From an uncultured Eggerthellaceae bacterium (GTDB taxonomy: Bacteria; Actinomycetota; Coriobacteriia; Coriobacteriales; Eggerthellaceae): a stretch of DNA of 6,260 nucleotides. Of this stretch, positions 1 to 3,800 are shown one piece after another. The translations under genes were made by a program, and so were the position numbers. The notes under the pieces were generated by a model, which saw nothing but the letters and a program-made list of their open reading frames with translations, was not told the origin of the DNA and did no database searches. The stretch is taken from contig CAMPAJ010000103.1 of NCBI GenBank assembly GCA_946631805.1, positions 1-6,260 on the forward strand, written 5' to 3'. Numbering within the stretch: position 1 is the first letter of the stretch; each line of letters starts with the position of its first letter.

Positions 1-427
1 GGATGTCGAGGTAGCGCCACTTCATGCGCGTGGTCTCGTCGGTCTCGATGCCGTCTTCGATGCTGAACGGCGGCGTGACCGACTTGTTCAGCGTCTCGAT
101 GGAGCTGGCCAGGACCTCGATTTCGCCCGTAACCATGTTGGGGTTGACGGCCTCGGGACCGCGCTCGCGCACCTTGCCGGTAATCTTCAGCACATCCTCG
201 CGGCTGAAGTGCTCGGCGACCGCGAACTCCTCGGGAGTAACGCAATCGGGGTCGACGACCACCTGCGTGTAACCCGCGCGGTCGCGCAGGTCAACGAAGA
301 TGAGCCCACCGTGGTCGCGGTTGTGCCAAGCCCACCCCGTGAGGGTGACCTCGCGGCCGCAGTCGTCCTTGCGCAGCTCGCCGCACGTGGCGGTGTGCAT
401 GCAGTATTCGTTCGTATAGTCCGTCAT
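1..427 (-). CDS. aspS: Aspartyl-tRNA synthetase, N-terminal part (3' end cut by window edge)
   Basis: Cytoplasmic class II aminoacyl-tRNA synthetase that charges tRNA-Asp (or tRNA-Asp/Asn) with aspartate for translation. The visible 142 residues are the N-terminal OB-fold anticodon-binding domain and the lead-in to the catalytic core. Recognisable bacterial AspS signatures are CGELR at residues 15-19, LTGWAWHNRDHGGLIFVDLRDR at about 29-50 (the usual form is GWV-RRDHGGLIF-DLRDR), and the segment MKWRYLDI at the cut edge, which matches the conserved RYLDLR stretch. Bacterial AspS is usually close to 590 residues, so about three quarters lies off the left edge. The ATG at 427 is chosen because AAGGAG sits 10 nt upstream; Met10 is a weaker alternative. 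The gene is tandem with, and 434 bp downstream of, the large surface-protein gene, so it probably has its own promoter. Three cysteines (9, 15, 23) lie near the N-terminus; their meaning is unknown. The identification is secure. Confidence 0.96.
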   Translation of the reverse strand, partial: MTDYTNEYCMHTATCGELRKDDCGREVTLTGWAWHNRDHGGLIFVDLRDRAGYTQVVVDPDCVTPEEFAVAEHFSREDVLKITGKVRERGPEAVNPNMVTGEIEVLASSIETLNKSVTPPFSIEDGIETDETTRMKWRYLDI

Positions 428-437
428 CTGTTCCCAA

Positions 438-443
438 CTCCTT
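438..443 (-). promoter_or_regulatory. Shine-Dalgarno sequence of aspS
   Basis: AAGGAG read on the minus strand, 10 nt before the ATG at 427. It fixes the start choice for aspS. Its 5' side is only three bases from the end of a perfect 33-bp palindrome (447-479), so an RNA hairpin there would sit directly against the ribosome-binding site. Confidence 0.8.
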
Positions 444-446
444 GCG

Positions 447-479
447 ATGTGTATTTGGGGTCTGACCCCAAATACACAT
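447..479. repeat. Perfect 33-bp palindrome in the aspS leader
   Basis: Two 16-base arms, ATGTGTATTTGGGGTC and its exact reverse complement, are separated by a single base at 463. Pairing stops at the next base on both sides (446 G, 480 T). The core GGGGTCnGACCCC resembles a short palindrome I recall as dispersed between genes in several bacterial phyla and associated with REP-type (RAYT) transposases; that link is from memory and not shown here. It lacks a T-run directly after the stem in the aspS direction, so it does not read as a normal intrinsic terminator for upstream transcription. In RNA it would form a very stable hairpin just upstream of the aspS ribosome-binding site. Confidence 0.85.
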
Positions 480-504
480 TTTCGGTCTTCATGCAAACTG
501 GGTT

Positions 505-510
505 ATTGTA
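505..510 (-). promoter_or_regulatory. Candidate -10 element for aspS (weak)
   Basis: Minus-strand TACAAT (510 to 505) matches five of six bases of the sigma-70 consensus. The best -35-like positions at 17-18 bp spacing are GGACCA or GGGACC, both poor, and there is no TGn extension. If used, transcription would start near 498 and give a leader of about 70 nt containing the 33-bp palindrome. This is a suggestion only. Confidence 0.3.
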
Positions 511-570
511 GCGCACCCAATGCACAATGGTCCCGCGAGAAACCCCAGCCCACGAAACTGCAACAAGTCA

Positions 571-602
571 TGCGTGCAAAAGGGTCGTAGCCAGTTTCAC
601 AT
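571..602 (-). repeat. Intergenic repeat, copy 1 (inverted relative to copies 2 and 3)
   Basis: Reverse-complemented, this 32-base stretch matches 747-778 with one mismatch (AAACTGG here, AAATTGG there). Its core reads GGCTACGACCC. Together with copy 3 it forms a near-perfect 32-bp inverted repeat bounding a 208-bp segment. With copy 2 it forms a tighter inverted pair around 58 bases. Confidence 0.85.
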
Positions 603-660
603 GCGGGGTCCGATGCAAACGCCCCCTCGGTTTGCCAAAGTGGTTTCGGCCCTATTGCGC

Positions 661-692
661 TATGTGAAATTGGCTACGACCCTTTTTCACAC
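661..692 (+). repeat. Intergenic repeat, copy 2
   Basis: The first 26 bases (661-686) are identical to 746-771 of copy 3, after which the two diverge (TCACAC here, GCACGC there). In this copy the ends themselves pair: TGTGAAA at 663-669 is the exact complement of TTTCACA at 685-691, leaving a 15-base loop carrying GGCTACGACCC. Copies 2 and 3 are 85 bp apart, start to start. Confidence 0.85.
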
Positions 693-708
693 GAACAATC
701 AATCTGAC

Positions 709-745
709 CGGCGGACCAGAAACGCGCGTCTCTTCCAGTCCGCCG
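709..745. repeat. 8-bp inverted repeat between repeat copies 2 and 3
   Basis: CGGCGGAC at 709-716 is exactly complementary to GTCCGCCG at 738-745, with a 21-base loop. The right arm directly abuts repeat copy 3 at 746, so it may be part of the same repeated unit. There is no T-run after it on either strand. Confidence 0.5.
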
Positions 746-778
746 TATGTGAAATTGGCTACGACCCTTTTGCACGCA
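746..778 (+). repeat. Intergenic repeat, copy 3
   Basis: Same orientation as copy 2 and identical to it over 26 bases. Its right end (TTTTGCACGCA) matches the reverse complement of copy 1. It therefore shares its left side with copy 2 and its whole length with copy 1, as expected of a dispersed family rather than one recent duplication. Confidence 0.85.
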
Positions 779-802
779 CGGCCCCTTTGCGCGAACGGTT
801 GG

Positions 803-848
803 TCCATCCGGTGGGCCGGGGGCATGCGCCCTTCCGGCCCACCATGGA
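803..848 (-). terminator. Long GC-rich hairpin after the large gene; possible terminator
   Basis: A nested hairpin begins 13 bases past the TAG stop of the large gene (862-864). The pairs are TCCAT 803-807 with ATGGA 844-848, GGTGGGCCGG 810-819 with CCGGCCCACC 834-843, and GGGC 820-823 with GCCC 828-831, closing on ATGC. That is 19 pairs with two small bulges or loops. No T-run follows in the direction of transcription, so it is not a textbook intrinsic terminator. High-GC actinobacteria often have such hairpins after genes, so termination or 3'-end stabilisation is plausible. Confidence 0.6.
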
Positions 849-861
849 ATAGTGCCCGTTG

Positions 862-3800
862 CTACAAAACCGTGAGCTTCTTGCCAGCGTTCTTCTTGGG
901 GAAGTACTTCTTGTACGCCTTCTTGGCGCCCTTACCCTTGCCGGAAAGCTTGACCTTGGTAATCTTGGTACCTTTGACCAGGTTCTTGCAGCTGGCCTTC
1001 GTGAGGGATTTGGAGGAAACCGTCACGGTCGCGAGCTTCTTGCAACCGTTGAACGCATTTGCCCCGATCGTTTTTGCAGCAGCGCCGACGGTTAGCTTGC
1101 TGAGCTTCTTGCAACCCTTGAAGGCCTGCTTACCAACGGTCTTGACCTTGGCACCGAGCGCAACTTTGGCCAGCACGACGCAGCCGTTGAAAGCGTTGGC
1201 CCCGATGGAGGTAACGGCTTTGCCTCCAGAAAGCGTCTTGAGCTTCTTGCAGCCCTTGAACGCGCTTGCCCCAACGGTCTTGACCTTGGCGCCCAAAGTA
1301 ACCTTGGTCAGGGCGATGCACCCGCTGAACGCATTCGCGCCGATGGACGCTACGGACTTACCGAGGACGAGCGTCTTGAGCTTCTTGCAGCCCTTGAAGG
1401 CGTTCGCTCCAATCGTTGCGACATTGGCGCCAATCGTGGCCTTCGTAACATTGGTGCATTTGGCGCAGGCGCTTGCGCTCACGCCGGTGACTTTGTAGGA
1501 CTTGCCATCCGCTAGCTTGATCGTGGCGGGGACAACGAGCGTCTTGACCTTTGCGGGGGTCTTGGGCTTGACGTACCACACGCTGCCAGCCGCCTTAGCC
1601 GTCGCCACGCTCTTCACGAGGTAATAAGCCGCCGCCGTTCCTGAGCCGTACGCGTAAGTCTTGCCCTTCACGACCTTGGGCGCCGGCCTCTTCGTGCCAT
1701 TCTTGCAAGCCGCCGAGAACGCATCGAGCGCGTCTTGCAGGGCGATTGTCGCACTGCTCACGTCGGATGACGTTGCAGATTCGTTTTCGAGCACGGCATT
1801 CAGGGCGGCCACGGCCTTGCTTACCCGGTCGAATGCGCTCTGCGGAGCCCATTTGGCCGTCGTTGCCACATCGGAACCGTTCGCGCTCTTCGCAACGCCC
1901 ACCGTTGCAGAGGCAACGGTTGTCAGCAGATTTTGCGCAGCTCGCTTTGCCTGCTCCAAAGCGCCGCCATCAAGCGCCTCGTCAGTCGGCGAGAGCGCGG
2001 TTACATAGCCCGCGACCATCTTCACACCATCGCGTTGCATGCCCTTGAACGTCGTGGCATCGCTTTCGGCATACGAGCTCACTTCGAGCGTGAACACGTC
2101 ATCAGCCGAAACGTCGCCTTCCGGACTAATCGTTGCACGCGTCACGTACGTACCTTCGAGCTCGCCATATTCGCTGCCCTCAAGCTTAATCGTCGCGTAC
2201 AGCGGCTCGTCGTACAGCGGCTCGCCGTTGCGCGAAAGCCGCATGGCCGCACTCAGCGATTCCTCGTTCATGACCTGGGTGAAGGTGACCTCGATGCCGT
2301 TCTTAGTCCATTCGACGCCCTGCACTTGCGGGGGTGTGGCCTTGACCAGGTTCACGTTTACGTCGAGCTGCGCCGGCGCGACCGGCATGTACCAAGTATC
2401 GCCGGCTAGCTCGGCCCCGACGCCGTCGTCCGCGCCCGTCGTGTAAGGTAGGTACCCGCGCTTGGCAAACGTGACCGACCACTTGCCCTCGGGCACGAAC
2501 CATTCGTAATGTCCCTCGTCATCGGTCATATAGGGGTTCACCTGGCCGTAATCCTGCGCGCCCCACTGCACGCGAGAGCCATCGTCGTTCACTTCGAACA
2601 GCGTGGCCGTCACGTCCGCCAATCGGTTGTCGGTCACACCCGTGTACACGAAGCCCGACGGGTCGATGATGCCTACATGCGAGTTGGAATTGGCGACGCT
2701 CGTGGCCACGCTACCGCTACCGCTTCCGCCGCCGCTGCCGCCCTTGCCACTGCCACGACCTGCACCGTTCGGCTTGGTGCGATTCTTCGAATCCTGATCC
2801 GCGCCGGGCAGATCGCCCGATTCGGCCATTTTCTTCTGCCCTTCTTCCTCCATTATCTTCTTGTACAGCTCTTCCGCGTCCTCGAGTGTTTTGGGCTTGG
2901 CCGGGTCGGGCTGAGTCGTACGCGGATCGGGAAGGTCGCTGCCCAAGGGGAAGTCATCCCACGGTATGGGCTTCCAGCCTCGTTTCGCTGCTTCCTTGTT
3001 GTATGCCAAGATGGCTTCGTAGTATTCCCGACGAAGCATTTTAACCGTCGCATCTTTTCCATTATTGCCTGTCGCGTTGCCGTAGGCACCCTTGGCCGCG
3101 CCCTTAGCTCGTCCGGTGATGTCAGCCGCAATGTCCACATTCCAGCCAGTCAGGCCTGCGGCCTCGTAGATACCGCTGAACATGAACCCCTCGTAGTAAC
3201 CAGCGTACGCCTCGATGGCCTGCTTCACGCCCTCGCTGCCCCACTGCTTGCGCGCCCGTTGATCGACACCTCCCCTATTGGTTCCCGTCGGGTTGAAGTG
3301 TTCATGACAGAACATGCCAAAATTCGTCGTCTCGCCACCGTACTTGATGGAGAACTGGGCAAGCGCCGCCATCGTATCGTCGCTCGAAGCGTTCGCGTAA
3401 TCCACGGGCTTGTCGTCTCCCCACAGCCAACCCTGCGTCATGAGGGAGCCCACTTGCAGGGGAAGAGCCGATGAACTGCCCTTTTCGGCGTCGGACGCGC
3501 TTTGGACAGAAAGCGACTGGGTCGTCACGGGGCTCGAGTCTGCTTCGGGAAGAATCCCCTGGCACAGGCCTTCCATGTCATCTGCGTACGCCGACCATCC
3601 GGCGTTCACGGCAATGACCTTGTCGTCGATGGTAACCTGGCCGTCCCCGTCCAGATCCGAGGTAGCATCCGGCACGTTGACGTTTGCCTTGTAGACGAGC
3701 TCGTAGACCTTGTCGAGCTTCGTATCGCATATGGTGTGGACCATTTTCCCGCGCGTGGCGGTAACTCGATCGTATAGGTAGCCGCTTCCGTCTTCGTAGG

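Larger units (their letters stand above)
428..861. other. Intergenic region between the surface-protein gene and aspS
   Basis: A 434-bp gap with no credible coding sequence. Open frames crossing it on the plus strand have no ribosome-binding site and no recognisable protein character. It contains, right to left, the hairpin after the large gene, three copies of a 32-bp repeat with an extra inverted repeat between two of them, a weak candidate -10, the 33-bp palindrome and the aspS ribosome-binding site. The stretch 603-660 between repeat copies 1 and 2 and the stretch 511-570 show nothing I can name. Confidence 0.8.

Noticed and set aside
447..479. Palindrome as an intrinsic terminator or attenuator of aspS
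   Set aside because: In the aspS direction the stem is followed by CGCAAGGAG, not a T-run. The short T-run TTTT lies on the other strand, where no gene needs termination.
428..560. T-box riboswitch ahead of aspS
   Set aside because: No AGGGTGGNACCGCG-type T-box core and no specifier-stem layout on the minus strand; the leader is too short and is dominated by one perfect palindrome.
571..778. Possible CRISPR array
   Set aside because: Only three copies, one inverted, with unequal spacing (58 and 54-bp gaps) and no cas genes.
520..852. A 110-residue plus-strand open frame across the intergenic region
   Set aside because: It runs through three non-coding repeat copies and the hairpin, has no Shine-Dalgarno, and its Arg-rich sequence looks random.
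749..1498. A 249-residue plus-strand frame with regular LSFLQPLNAFAP repeats
   Set aside because: The repeats are the reverse complement of the LRR-coding repeats on the minus strand; the periodicity belongs to the LRR domain.
2920..3441. Zinc metalloprotease domain based on the CHEH cluster
   Set aside because: The cluster is not HExxH and no distal zinc ligand pattern was found.
2509..3474. A 321-residue open frame on the plus strand
   Set aside because: It is antisense to the large gene, has no ribosome-binding site, and its protein is Arg/His/Val-rich with no domain character, as expected of a reverse-strand shadow in GC-rich coding DNA.
3622..3657. Full dockerin and therefore a cellulosome component
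   Set aside because: Only one calcium loop is visible and no glycoside hydrolase domain or cohesin context is present.
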